Positions 17,792 to 26,581 of a stretch of 61,352 nucleotides of DNA are shown here, piece by piece. Under the pieces are notes generated by a model. That model saw only the letters and a program-made list of their open reading frames with translations, did no database searches and was not told the DNA's origin. Location of the stretch: positions 1 through 61,352 of the forward strand of contig NZ_JOEY01000086.1 in the NCBI RefSeq assembly GCF_000718165.1. The letters run 5' to 3'. The stretch is from Streptomyces fulvoviolaceus (lineage in GTDB: Bacteria > Actinomycetota > Actinomycetes > Streptomycetales > Streptomycetaceae). The translations under genes were made by a program, and so were the position numbers. Position 1 is the first letter of the stretch; each line of letters begins with the position of its first letter.

Positions 17792-18669
17792 GCGTACTCC
17801 CCTGTCATCGGCCGGGCCTGCGGCCGTCCTCCCCGTGTGACCACCTGCAGCGTGTCCGCGCGCCTCTCGTGCACGGCAGGCAGCCGAGCGTCGGGCAGGG
17901 ACGCGATCGACTGAAGGACCAACGACTGCTCGGTGGATGTGTCCATCGCGGTGTGGGCCGCCCCGCTCGCCATACCTGTGAGTACGAGGACACTGCGGGC
18001 GCCGCAGTGTTCGGCCGCGAGAACATCGCTCGTGCTGTCTCCGACGACCACCAGCGAGTGGGGTTCGACGCCGAGCCGACGAGCGGCCAGCACGAGCATG
18101 AAGGGATCCGGCTTGCCGATCACGAGAGCCCTTGCACCGGTGGACCGTTCGAGCGCGGCCACTATGGCCCCGGCTCCGGGAGCGGTCTCCTCGTCAGAGG
18201 CCGGATAGGCGCTGTCGGCGTTGGTGGCGAGCAGTCGGGCTCCTTGCCGAACGGCGGTGTGGGCCGCCCGCAGCCGGCCGTACGACAGCTCGCGGTCGAG
18301 GCCCACGACGACGACGTCGGCCCGCGCGCCCGGCTCGGGTTCGACCACGTCCAGGCCGGGACAGGCCCGGCGCAGCTCCGCTGTGATCGCCTGCGGGCCG
18401 AGCACCATGGCCGCCTTCGGCGTATCCGGCTCCATGGCCACCCGGGCAGCGACGGCGAAGGCCGACGTGATCACCTCGTCCTCGCGCGCCGCGAAGCCCA
18501 TCGAGGACAGTACGGCCGCCCGCTCCGCCCTGGTCAGGGTTGCGTCGTTCGTCACGAAGACGACGCGGTGGCTCTCGGCCCGCAGCCGCGCGACAGCCTC
18601 GACGGCCCCGTCGATCGGAACGGACTCGTAGTAGAGCGTGCCGTCCAGGTCCAGCACGAAGTCGGTCAC
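17788..18669 (-). CDS. HAD-IIA (NagD-like) phosphatase
   Basis: The 293-residue protein starts at GTG 18669 in a GTGA overlap with the aminotransferase stop, and its own stop overlaps the NRPS start. All four HAD motifs are present: FVLDLDGTLYY (nucleophilic Asp), VFVTNDA (Thr), VIGKPDP (Lys) and VVGDSTSDV. The cap lies between motifs II and III, as in NagD and p-nitrophenyl phosphatases. It probably dephosphorylates a small pathway intermediate; a phosphorylated aldol product from the class II aldolase is a reasonable guess. A C-terminal tail of about 35 residues is basic and disordered. Confidence 0.85.
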   Translation of the reverse strand: MTDFVLDLDGTLYYESVPIDGAVEAVARLRAESHRVVFVTNDATLTRAERAAVLSSMGFAAREDEVITSAFAVAARVAMEPDTPKAAMVLGPQAITAELRRACPGLDVVEPEPGARADVVVVGLDRELSYGRLRAAHTAVRQGARLLATNADSAYPASDEETAPGAGAIVAALERSTGARALVIGKPDPFMLVLAARRLGVEPHSLVVVGDSTSDVLAAEHCGARSVLVLTGMASGAAHTAMDTSTEQSLVLQSIASLPDARLPAVHERRADTLQVVTRGGRPQARPMTGEYA

Positions 18670-20273
18670 TGGGCCATCTCCGGCACAGAGTCGGCGGCCG
18701 AGAGCACCGCCGTGTCCTCCGGTGCCGCCGCCGATCGTGCGTGGCGGGCCCTGAGCTCCTGCTGGTTGTCGAGTGCCAGACGCACCACGGCAGGTCCCAG
18801 ACGGCGCTGGATCGCCTCGGTCAGTTCCTCGCGTCCGCCCTGGAAACCGGGGTTGAGGTGGTCGAGGGACGACCACTGCGGGTCGATCCCGGCCGCGTGG
18901 AGCCGCTCTTCGACGGCTCTGTCCGAAAGCCCTGGGTCGAACGCGGTCAGGAGCGCCCCCGCGCTGGCGACGATCTCGGCGTGCTTGGGGTACGCGTACG
19001 TGTGCTCCCAGCCGAGACAGCCGAAGGCGATGCGTACGGTGCAGTCGGTGAAACCGTTCGAGACCCCGGGTGACAGGCAGACCCGCGCCGTGTTGAGGAA
19101 GTGCCTGGTCACGTCGGTGCTGTCGGTGATCTCCCGGCCGTCCGGGGTGAGCAGACCGGCCATGCCGTTACCACTCACCAGGACCGAGTGGGCCGCCTTC
19201 GGGTGGTGGGCCACCGTCAGGAGCGGCTCGGCGGGAGTGAACCCCAGCGCCGACGCGACGTTCTCGTTGATCTCGTCGAGCAGGCGGGCGACCAGTTCTG
19301 CACGGGCCGCGCACTCGGCGATGTTCCCCTCGAGGTATTCCGCCGGAGCTCGCAGCGCCGCCAGGGCCATGGCCTTGGCGATGTGCGGGACGGTGATCGA
19401 GGTGGCCATCGTGTAGTAGTTCATGCGTTCGATCAGATAGTGAGGACCGCACCCCCAGCCGATCCGGATGTTGGCCAGCCCATACGCCTTGGAACCGCCG
19501 TTGATGGTCACCACGCGCTGACTCATGTTCGGCATGCCGGCGAGATGGGCGGAGCTGCGCCCCGTGAATTCAGTGCCCCGGAATATCGCATCTTCGAGGA
19601 CCACCAGATCGCGCTGCTCCACGAACTCCGCTATTTCAGCGAGCTCGCTTTCCTCATATACCGCACCTGTGTAACTCGGACTGAAGAGGATGAGCCCCTT
19701 CGGGCGGCGCACCTCTCCCGTATCAACGCGCCGGCGGTAGAACTCCTCCAGGTCCCCGCGGGTGAACTTGTAGTCGTTGGACCGCCGCGTCTCGACCGTT
19801 TCGAGATATACGGAACTGATGTCCGCCCACATGTTCACGGCCTGGTAGTAACCCTGCGGCACCAGGAATACGTCGCCGGGATCGCCGACCGCGTGGAAGA
19901 AGGCGAGGAACAGCCTGGTGTTGCCGCTGTCGATGCACAGGTTCGACGCAGCGTCGTCCGGGATGCCGGCAGCCTGGAAGGTGGCCGTCAGCTCCTCCTC
20001 GAAAGCGGGGAAACGCCGCAGGTAGAGGTAGTTGTCCAGCGATGACTCGGTCGTGTCGAGCAGGGCGCGGACACCAGCCGCCACCACGGAGTGGTGCGGC
20101 CTGCGCACTCCCTCCCCGTGAGCGAGCGAGATGACGTCGGGATTCATCCACCCGCCGCCGTCCTCCTGGTCGTCGGCGGCGCTGATAGCGTCCCGAGCTC
20201 GAATGAAGGAATTGATGGCACGGTGGGACCGGTCCTGCTTTGCCAGCAGGTGCTCTTTAGCAGACGTCGTCAC
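18666..20273 (-). CDS. PLP-dependent class I/II aminotransferase-like enzyme
   Basis: At 535 residues it is longer than the usual 390-430 for the fold. The PLP lysine lies in INGGSKAYGLANIRIGWGCG (about residue 260), and an upstream LILFSPSYTGAVYEESELAEIAEF block carries the Asn/Tyr region in altered form (SPSYTG for NPxNPTG). The extra length is a C-terminal region of about 110 residues ending in an Ala/Glu-rich tail. It may be an aminotransferase or an elimination/cyclization enzyme such as VioD-type capreomycidine synthase; sequence alone does not decide. It is the first gene of the NRPS operon and is divergent from the threonine-synthase-like gene. A scrap of a second copy lies at 29404-29478. 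Confidence 0.82.
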   Translation of the reverse strand: MTTSAKEHLLAKQDRSHRAINSFIRARDAISAADDQEDGGGWMNPDVISLAHGEGVRRPHHSVVAAGVRALLDTTESSLDNYLYLRRFPAFEEELTATFQAAGIPDDAASNLCIDSGNTRLFLAFFHAVGDPGDVFLVPQGYYQAVNMWADISSVYLETVETRRSNDYKFTRGDLEEFYRRRVDTGEVRRPKGLILFSPSYTGAVYEESELAEIAEFVEQRDLVVLEDAIFRGTEFTGRSSAHLAGMPNMSQRVVTINGGSKAYGLANIRIGWGCGPHYLIERMNYYTMATSITVPHIAKAMALAALRAPAEYLEGNIAECAARAELVARLLDEINENVASALGFTPAEPLLTVAHHPKAAHSVLVSGNGMAGLLTPDGREITDSTDVTRHFLNTARVCLSPGVSNGFTDCTVRIAFGCLGWEHTYAYPKHAEIVASAGALLTAFDPGLSDRAVEERLHAAGIDPQWSSLDHLNPGFQGGREELTEAIQRRLGPAVVRLALDNQQELRARHARSAAAPEDTAVLSAADSVPEMAQ

Positions 20274-20334
20274 TCGGATCGACTCCTTGAAAATTTGGTA
20301 CGGAAAGTCGGTCTCGGATCTGCCGCCGCTCTTG

Positions 20335-20364
20335 ACCCTACATGCGGCGCGGTTTTTCGTTCAA
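20335..20364 (-). promoter_or_regulatory. Candidate promoter of the aminotransferase-NRPS operon
   Basis: On the minus strand TTGAAC (20364-20359) and TAGGGT (20340-20335) are separated by 18 bases, about 60 bases before the aminotransferase start. They resemble sigma70/HrdB boxes. The region 20274-20454 must also serve the plus-strand gene at 20455. No clear operator was found in it. Confidence 0.35.
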
Positions 20365-20454
20365 GCCTTGTAGAAGGCACTTCGATGCAAATATGGTGGG
20401 CGACGCTTTCCGCAGAAAGCACGTACGTGTACCACGCACTCGAAGGGGAACGCG

Positions 20455-21714
20455 ATGACTTCAGCACACAAATGGGAATGCTGGCGGTGTGGGGGTTTTT
20501 TCGCCGCGGACGAGGTCCGCTACCTCTGTCCGGCATGCCCGAACGGATCGCCGGTCACCATGGTTCCCGACTACGACGCGGTAGGGCGCGGCCGACCGGT
20601 CGGCGAACTCATCGGCGCCGAGTTCTCGATGTGGCGTTACAGGTTTCTCCTGCCCATACCGGATGGCCGGCCGGTGCACCCGCTCGAGAGCGGGTACGGC
20701 GTCGGAGGCACTCCCCTGGTCGATGCCCCGCGACTCGCCGCGGAGTTCGGCGTGGGCCGGCTGTGGGTCAAGGACGAGGGGCGCAATCCCACCGCGTCGT
20801 TGAAGGACCGGGCCAGTGCGCTGGTGGTCGCGGCCGCCGCGCGCGCCGGCCAGGAGGTGGTGTGCACCGCGTCCTCGGGCAACGCCGCCGCCGCTCTCGC
20901 CGGCTGTTGCGCTGCGGCCGGTATCCGGTGCGTGGTGTTCGTCCCCGGTGACACGGCACCGGCCAAGATACGGCAGCTCCTTGCCTATGGCGCACAGGTC
21001 TTCGCCGTCCGGGACGGGTACGAGGCGGCCGTTCGGCTGAGCTACCAGGCAGCGGACCACTTCGGCTGGCTGTGCCGCAGCACGGCGTACAACCCGCTGA
21101 CCGCCGAGGGAAAGAAGACGGCGGCGCTGGAGATCGTCGAACAGCTCGGGTTCCGCGCTCCGTCCGTGGTGCTCGTGCCCGCCGGGGACGGGAACATCCT
21201 CACCGGGCTGTACCGCGGATTCGTCGACGCGATGCGTCTGGGCTGGACCCAGGCCGTGCCCCGGTTGGTGGCCGTGCAGTCGGCGCAGTCGCCCGCGCTG
21301 CATCGAGCTTGGCGGCTCGGCCTCGACGACGTGGAGCCCCATGACGCCATGAGTATCGCGGAAAGCATCAACGTCGCGGTGCCGCAGGACGGTTTCCGCG
21401 CGCTGCGCGTGGTGCGGGAGACCGGCGGAGACGTGCTCAGCGTGCCGGACAGCGCCCTCGGAACCGCCGTACGGCGACTCGCCCAGGGCTCGGGGGTCTT
21501 CGCGGAACCTTCGGCGGCCATCACCCTGGCAGGGCTCGGGGAGTTGCGGGAGCGCCGCACGCTGACGGGCGACGACGAGGTCGTGCTCGTCAGTACGGGA
21601 AGCGGACTGAAGCACGCCGCTCCCGGAGCACCCGACGACCCGAAAGTGATCATGGTCGACGCGGACCTGGTGGCGGTCGAAAGAGCCATGCGGGTGACAG
21701 AGGCCGGCCGCTGA
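20455..21714 (+). CDS. Threonine-synthase-like PLP enzyme with N-terminal zinc ribbon
   Basis: The 419-residue, fold-type II PLP enzyme has the lysine in NPTASLKDRAS (about residue 122), a phosphate-binding loop region CTASSGNAAAALAG, and a C-terminal STGSGLKHA. The first 30 residues hold two cysteine pairs (CWRC and CPAC) typical of the zinc ribbon on some threonine synthase homologues. Threonine synthase converts O-phosphohomoserine to threonine; homologues in secondary metabolism do beta- or gamma-elimination/replacement on phosphorylated amino acids. It is divergent from the aminotransferase and convergent with the second HAD gene. Beside an aldolase and phosphatases it may help make an unusual amino acid. 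The substrate is unknown. Confidence 0.85.
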   Translation: MTSAHKWECWRCGGFFAADEVRYLCPACPNGSPVTMVPDYDAVGRGRPVGELIGAEFSMWRYRFLLPIPDGRPVHPLESGYGVGGTPLVDAPRLAAEFGVGRLWVKDEGRNPTASLKDRASALVVAAAARAGQEVVCTASSGNAAAALAGCCAAAGIRCVVFVPGDTAPAKIRQLLAYGAQVFAVRDGYEAAVRLSYQAADHFGWLCRSTAYNPLTAEGKKTAALEIVEQLGFRAPSVVLVPAGDGNILTGLYRGFVDAMRLGWTQAVPRLVAVQSAQSPALHRAWRLGLDDVEPHDAMSIAESINVAVPQDGFRALRVVRETGGDVLSVPDSALGTAVRRLAQGSGVFAEPSAAITLAGLGELRERRTLTGDDEVVLVSTGSGLKHAAPGAPDDPKVIMVDADLVAVERAMRVTEAGR

Positions 21715-21752
21715 GGTCCATTTCCGTGAGGCGGCGCACCGCAGGGCGGCGG

Positions 21753-22574
21753 TCACGCGACACCGACCGTGTTGGTGCGTTTGCCCACCTCGGAGGAGAG
21801 AGAAGGAAAGAGGCGGTGCGTTACTGACAGGTGGAACTCGCCGCCCAGGCTGAGCCCTGCCGCATTGGCGATCACCCGCATGGGGCCCTCCGGGCCAGGG
21901 CCCAGGGCGCTGAGAACGGCTGCGGCCCCGGGGAAGTCCGCGCTGGACGGACATCGGGTCGGGGTCACCACGCAGGTCATCCCCGCCCGCAGCGCCGCCT
22001 TCAGACCGACGGCACTGTCCTCAATCACCAGGCAGCAGGAGGGATCGGACCTGACGAGCGCCGCGGCCTGCAGATAGACATCCGGGGCCGGCTTCTTGGC
22101 TTCGACGCTGTCTCCGGCCACGATGACGGTCGCGGCCGCCAGTTCGTCGCCGAGCGTGTGCCGGACCACCGATCGGACCGAACGCACCGATCCCGAGGAG
22201 GCGACCGCCAGTGCCCAGCCGGACTCGACGGCCTCCTGGGCGAGCCGGCGCACACCGACACGTACGTCCAGTTCTCCGCGCTCGACCATCCCCAGATAGA
22301 TGTCCGTTTTGAGCGCGTGCCAGGTCCGGACGAGGGCCTGCCACGCACTGTCGCTGGAGGGAAGGTCGACGGCCGCTCGGAAGACGGCGTCGTGCCGCAG
22401 GCTGGCCAGACGTTCCTTCCCCCCGGAGATGGCCAGTTTCCTGGCGTAGTCCTCCGGCGTCCACTGCCAGGGAACATCCAGCCGGCGCCACATCGCATTG
22501 AACGCCCGCAGATGGCCGGTCTGTTCGGCATCGACCAGGACACCGTCGCAGTCCAGGATCAATGCTCTACGCAC
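21753..22574 (-). CDS. HAD phosphatase, beta-phosphoglucomutase/CbbY type
   Basis: The 273-residue protein begins at ATG 22574, 16 bases inside the end of the aldolase gene, so the two are coupled. It shows ILDCDGVLVDAE (nucleophile), AVASSGSVRS (Ser), a KKPAPDVY lysine and VIEDSAVGLKAA. A helical cap follows motif I. The C-terminal 45 residues (after VVTPTRCPSSADFPGAAAVL) are longer than usual. It is likely a sugar-phosphate phosphatase or mutase acting on the aldolase product. It converges with the threonine-synthase-like gene with 38 bases between them. Confidence 0.85.
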   Translation of the reverse strand: MRRALILDCDGVLVDAEQTGHLRAFNAMWRRLDVPWQWTPEDYARKLAISGGKERLASLRHDAVFRAAVDLPSSDSAWQALVRTWHALKTDIYLGMVERGELDVRVGVRRLAQEAVESGWALAVASSGSVRSVRSVVRHTLGDELAAATVIVAGDSVEAKKPAPDVYLQAAALVRSDPSCCLVIEDSAVGLKAALRAGMTCVVTPTRCPSSADFPGAAAVLSALGPGPEGPMRVIANAAGLSLGGEFHLSVTHRLFPSLSSEVGKRTNTVGVA

Positions 22575-23407
22575 GACCGCCCCTTACTGCCGAGCGCCTC
22601 GACGAAATCGGCGACAACCGCTTCCGCCTCTTTGGAGAACTGCTGCAGGAGGTCAAGGGGCTCCGCGCCCGGCGCCGGCTCGGCCGCGCCCAGGGAACTA
22701 CGGAAGGCGGCCTTCAGCGCACTGGAGACGTTGACCTTCGCGATGCCGCAGTCGACGGCCCGCCGCAGCGTCCTGTCGTCGAGCCCACTGCCACCGTGCA
22801 GGACCAGGGGGAGCCCGGTGCGCTCCGCGAGCGCGGCGATCCCCTCGAAGTCCAGGGCCACGGGCGCAGCGGAAAGACCGTGCAGTGTGCCCGCCGACGG
22901 GCTGAAGCAGCAGACTCCTGTGCGTTCCAGGAAGTCCACCGAGCGGCTGACGTCGACCACTGCAGGCCGGCTGCCGGCGTCCCGCACGGATCCGATCGGA
23001 TCAATCTCGCCCTCGATGTCGAAGCCATGGTCGGCTCCCCGCGCCACCAGCCGGCGCGTCAGCCGCACAGCAGTCTCGAAGTCCATGGACGACGCGTCGA
23101 ACAAAGCGGAGTCCCACCCCGCCTCCATGCAGGAGGTGATGAGGTCGGGATCGGTGCAGTGGTCCAGGTGGAGCACCGCCTGAACATGCCGCTGTGCCAC
23201 CAGGGCCGCGAAGAGCTGCCGCAGCCGGTGCGACCCCCAAGCACGCAGGGTGCGCGTCGAAACCTGCACCACCACGGGCGACGAGAGCCGCTCGCCGGCA
23301 GCGAGAACAGCATCCATTCCCACAGCATCGAAAACGTTGCAAGCCGGTACTGCGTAGCCGCCGAGTTTTGCCGAACGTAAAACGGAACCCAACACTAATC
23401 TGGACAT
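22559..23407 (-). CDS. Class II (zinc) aldolase, fructose-bisphosphate/tagatose family
   Basis: ATG 23407 gives 282 residues, the normal family length; the longer frame upstream is intergenic sequence. Zinc ligands are visible in LHLDHCTDP, in HGLSAAP and in LHGGSGLDD. EGEIDPIGS is the EGE loop, and KVNVSSALK binds the phosphate. It should condense a ketone phosphate such as DHAP, or a pyruvate-like donor, with an aldehyde. It heads a minus-strand unit with the CbbY-type HAD and shares a divergent control region with an ATP-grasp start at 23782. The first 72 codons occur again as a fragment at 32896-33162. Confidence 0.88.
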   Translation of the reverse strand: MSRLVLGSVLRSAKLGGYAVPACNVFDAVGMDAVLAAGERLSSPVVVQVSTRTLRAWGSHRLRQLFAALVAQRHVQAVLHLDHCTDPDLITSCMEAGWDSALFDASSMDFETAVRLTRRLVARGADHGFDIEGEIDPIGSVRDAGSRPAVVDVSRSVDFLERTGVCCFSPSAGTLHGLSAAPVALDFEGIAALAERTGLPLVLHGGSGLDDRTLRRAVDCGIAKVNVSSALKAAFRSSLGAAEPAPGAEPLDLLQQFSKEAEAVVADFVEALGSKGRSCVEH

Positions 23408-23551
23408 GCGACCCGAATCCCCCAAAAGCCGAAAGCGGGTACAGGAATATTCAGGGAAGTCGCACCCCAGCGTGCGACACATCCCGGGCAATCCACTGAT
23501 AGCAATTCCAGAGTTTGCACTGGAGAGTCGTCGCAAATCCACCGACGGAGG

Positions 23552-23569
23552 GTGTGACGATCATCACAC
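23552..23569. promoter_or_regulatory. CRP-like palindrome, copy A
   Basis: GTGTGACGATCATCACAC is a GTGTGA-N6-TCACAC dyad between the divergent aldolase and ATP-grasp starts. It has the architecture of a Crp/Fnr-type operator and is unchanged in copy B at 33307-33324. Binding is inferred. Confidence 0.5.
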
Positions 23570-23570
23570 T

Positions 23571-23597
23571 CACTATCGTATCCCAGGTACGGTAGTG
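23571..23597. promoter_or_regulatory. Second operator-like dyad, copy A
   Basis: CACTATCGTA and TACGGTAGTG form a ten-base imperfect inverted repeat with a seven-base spacer, directly beside the CRP-like palindrome. It is retained in copy B at 33326-33352. An A/T-rich promoter-like stretch follows at about 23670-23770. Confidence 0.4.
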
Positions 23598-23781
23598 ATG
23601 CTAATTTGATCGCCACGGGCGGCTGAACTGCAATGTTCCGTGTGACCTCCGCGCCACCCATGGGAACTTCTTGATCATTTTTGACATTCTTTTAATTATT
23701 CTTTGGTTTATCACAAGCCTAGAATTTGCTACCGCGATGACCTATATTTGCGTACGCGAATCTATAGATGGGGGAAATCGG

Positions 23782-23892
23782 ATGAAGACAGTCTTCTTCA
23801 TCGAGAGCAACATGACGGGCTATGGTCCTGAAGGTGTACGACTCACCAGAGAAAAGGGATGTCGAGCCCATTTTGTCGCCCGTGACCCCAGG
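23782..23892 (+). pseudogene. ATP-grasp ligase, N-terminal 37 residues only
   Basis: From ATG 23782 the frame encodes a start nearly identical to the intact gene at 33537: MKTVFFIESNMTGYG through HFVARDP. At 23893 it runs into the end of an ISAs1-type element and stops at 23937. It keeps its ribosome site and upstream control region, so transcription probably reads into the IS remnant. It is not functional. Confidence 0.88.
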
Positions 23893-24376
23893 GCGATTGC
23901 AAAGTCTGATGATCTTGGGTCGGTGCTGGTCAGCTGAGTCCGAGGAGGTTCAGTGGCCGCTCGAAGGGACGGAGGGACATCTCGCGGAGGAGTGGCCATG
24001 TTCTCCGGTCCGTGTCGCGGACCTTGGAGACGTCCTCGCGAAAGGCGGTGTCCCGCACGAAGTGGAGCCGGTTTTCGATCACCCACTGCGACCTCGCGAT
24101 CTGCGCGATCCGCTCGGGGGATGCCTGCCTGCTGGTCAGGTCGGTGATGACGTAGACAGTCTCGCGGGTGCGTTTGCCGGTTTTGGCCGACGTGCGGTGC
24201 CGCACGATCTTCGCGACTTGTGCGGCGTGCGGGAAGTCGACGCCGAGGTCGGTGACGGTCAGGGCCTGCACCACGCGGGTCTCCAGGCCTCTGTGTCCGG
24301 TGGACCGGCAGGGCGGTTGCAAGTTCCGAGGTCGTGCGGCTGGTCGGGGTGTGACCGGTTGGGGCGCATAGCAGAG
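23893..24376 (-). mobile_element. ISAs1-family remnant (transposase C-terminus)
   Basis: The minus-strand frame 24322-23930 encodes the end of an ISAs1 transposase: ETVYVITDLTSRQASPERI, then RSQWVIENRLHFVRDTAFRE with the catalytic Glu context, ending in RPFERPLNLLGLS. The N-terminal two thirds are absent, and part of the usual GHTNIA segment before the end has been deleted. Its left edge cuts the ATP-grasp fragment. Confidence 0.8.
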
Positions 24377-24440
24377 CAGGCACGGACTTCGTGATCATTG
24401 TGGTGTCTAAGCCAGATGATCATGAGGTGGCCCGTGCCTG
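24377..24440. repeat. Imperfect inverted repeat at an IS junction
   Basis: CAGGCACGG...TGATCAT (24377-24398) is mirrored by ATGATCATGAGG...CCGTGCCTG (24417-24440). It lies between oppositely oriented ISAs1-type fragments and is probably a head-to-head pair of element ends. Confidence 0.5.
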
Positions 24441-24571
24441 CTGCTGCATCTTCTCCCATCCCTGCCGTGCTGGTGAAGCTGGGTCCGCTGGATGCCGGCC
24501 GGATCGCCGACCTGCGCCCCTACTTCGACTCGGTGCCCGATCCGCGCTCCCGGCGGGGCCGATGGTACTGA
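24434..24571 (+). pseudogene. ISAs1-family transposase N-terminal fragment
   Basis: From GTG 24434 the frame reads 45 codons and contains DLRPYFDSVPDPRSRRGR, the conserved ISAs1 N-terminal motif. It stops where an IS5-type element begins (about 24570). The rest of this transposase is missing. Confidence 0.7.
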
Positions 24572-25326
24572 GCGTTTTCAGCGTTGCCGCTCAAGGGTGA
24601 GGACGGCTGCGGCGATTGACGACATTCGATTCGGTCTGCATCGGGCTTACGGAAGATCCGCCAGGACTTGAGCCGTGCGACGCCGCGCTCGACCGGTGCC
24701 CGGGCTGCGGACAGCGCGCGGTTGACGGTTTGCTGGGTTGGTGTGAGGTCGCGGCCTGGCGGACGTCTGAGGGGTGTGGTCACCCATGGGCCGGCTCCCA
24801 TGTAGGGGCGGTCGGCGAGGACGGGGATGCCCTGGCGTTCACAGATTCGGATGATCCGGTGGGTGCGGGCCGCGGTCAGGTCGTGCGCACGGCCGGGCAG
24901 GGCGGGCGAGATCCACAGCAGTCGTCCTGCTGGATCGGTCACCACTGGACGTTCACCCCGTGGCGTCGGTGTTTTTGGGAGAAGTCGGCCCGGCTGTCGC
25001 CGATCCGGTCGCACTCTGCGAGGGTGCCGTCCAGCAGGACGTAGTCGGGGTCGGCTTCGCGCAGGGTCCGCAGGAGCCCGGGTGCGCGGTCGGCGAGCAG
25101 GTCGATGACGGCTGTCACGTAGGCGTGGGCGGTGCCGACGGAAATACCGAAGCCCGCCGCGAGTTGGGCGAGGGTGTCGTGCCGGCGCAGGTACACCGGG
25201 CCGACGAGGGCACGCTGGTGCGGTGGGAGCTTGCAACGGCGGTCACCCTCACGGGTGACGATGAGCATCGTGACCCACTCGACCAAGGCATGAGGCAGGT
25301 CGAGTGCGGCAGGATAGACACCTCAG
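24572..25326 (-). mobile_element. IS5-family element with frameshifted transposase
   Basis: The N-terminal part (25286-24939) has an HTH segment, then [14 protein letters not shown] with the first catalytic Asp and a [10 protein letters not shown] box. The frame then shifts near 24945. The other minus frame continues with WISPALPGRAHDLTAARTH, LADRPYMGAGP and RAPVERGVARLKSWRIFRK, which carry the later catalytic residues. One indel therefore inactivates it. Terminal repeats could not be defined exactly. Confidence 0.75.
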
Positions 25327-25338
25327 GTGCTCAACGTG

Positions 25339-26581
25339 TCAAGCTGCGGCGGCGAGTTCGGTCGGGAAGGCAGTGCGTTCGTCGAACGATGCGCGGTGCT
25401 GGAGGCAGTGGTAGAGCTGGCCGAGCATGCGATTGAAGAGGTTCCTTTGAGCGGCTGCGTGCCAGTCTCCGTGGCCGTCGCGGCGCCTGCGGTAGTGGGC
25501 CTTGGCGCCTGGTGAGGCGGTGATGGCGGAAAAGGCCCAGAGGTAGCCGGCGTGGTTGAGGCGGTCGTTCTTCACCCACCGCCGGGTGATGCTCGACTTC
25601 TTGCCGGAGGCTCTGGTGATGGGTGAGGCCCCGGCATACGCCTTCAGGCCGCGGGCGTCGGCGAACCGGTTCCGGTCGTCTCCGATCTCGGCGAGCACCC
25701 GGGCACCGAGCTGGATGCCGAGTCCGGGGAAGCTGAGGATGATCTCAGCGTCCGGGTGCTGAGGGAAAGCCTCCTCCACCGCCTCAGCCAGATTGTCGGC
25801 GGCGGTGCAGGCTGCCTACAACTGCACCAGGAGCGCGAGCATCTGTTTGCCGAGCGCGCCCTCCACCAGCGATGGTTGCTGCGCCCAGTCGGCGGAAGGT
25901 TTCCCGGAGCCGGTCAGCCTCGGCTTCGATGCCCCGTTGGCGGCCGGCGCGCTTGAGTGCGGCCTGCAGCTGCGTGCGCGTCAGCCGCGCGGCCCGCGTT
26001 GGTGTCGGAGCCGCCCTGAGGAGTTCGTGCGCCTCCCGGCGGCACAGACCGTTCTTCCAGGACTCGAAGGCCGCCAGCGCGGACGGGTAGTACTCCCGCA
26101 GCAGGGAGCGGAGCTGGTTGGAGATCTGCTGCCGGTTCCACGTCGCGTCCTGCTGAGCCCTTGCAAGAACGGCGACCGCGCGGGCCAGGTCGCTGTCCTG
26201 CGGCAGCGGCCGGTGGGCGTGCATGTCCGTGCGCAGGATGTTGGCCAGGACCAGGGCGTCTCCGGGGTCGGACTTCTTGCGGGAGACGCAGTGCCGATCG
26301 CGGTAGCGGGCGGCGGCCATCGGGTTGATTGCGAATACCTGCCTCTTGCCCGTCCGCAGCACGGCGACAACCAGGCCGCGGGAGGTTTCGATCGCGACCG
26401 GGATCGGGTTCTCCTCGGTGTCGCCGTATTCGGCGAGCAGGTCCAGCAGGATCTTGTAGCCGACCGCGTCGTCGGTGATGTGCCGCTTGGCCAGTAACTG
26501 ACCGCTGTCGTCGACCAGGGCGACGTCGTGCGTGCGTTCGGCCCAGTCGATGCCGCAGTGGATCACGTCTTTCCCCTCCAC
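25339..26581 (-). mobile_element. IS110-family element with frameshifted transposase
   Basis: The frame starting at 26581 encodes the DEDD domain (VIHCGIDWAERTHDVALVD, then KSDPGDALVLANILRTD). It loses frame near 25850. The second frame, 25779-25339, gives the Transposase_20 half with LSFPGLGIQLGARVLAEIGD, FADARGLKAYAGASPIT and a terminal WVKNDRLNHAGYLWAF. As read it is inactive. IS110 elements have no long terminal repeats, so the ends are approximate. Confidence 0.8.

Larger units (their letters stand above)
23191..23892. repeat. 702-base duplicated segment, copy A
   Basis: This stretch (aldolase 5-prime end, divergent control region, ATP-grasp 5-prime end) recurs at 32946-33646 in the same orientation with only scattered mismatches. 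Copy A keeps the whole aldolase but loses the ATP-grasp gene to an ISAs1 remnant at 23893. Copy B keeps the whole ATP-grasp gene and loses the aldolase. The two junctions thus mark opposite deletions of one ancestral block. Confidence 0.9.

Noticed and set aside
18666..20273. Firm assignment as capreomycidine synthase (VioD/OrfR)
   Set aside because: Only the general fold and PLP lysine are visible; there is no hydroxyarginine-forming partner clearly matching VioC, so the specific call is not supported.
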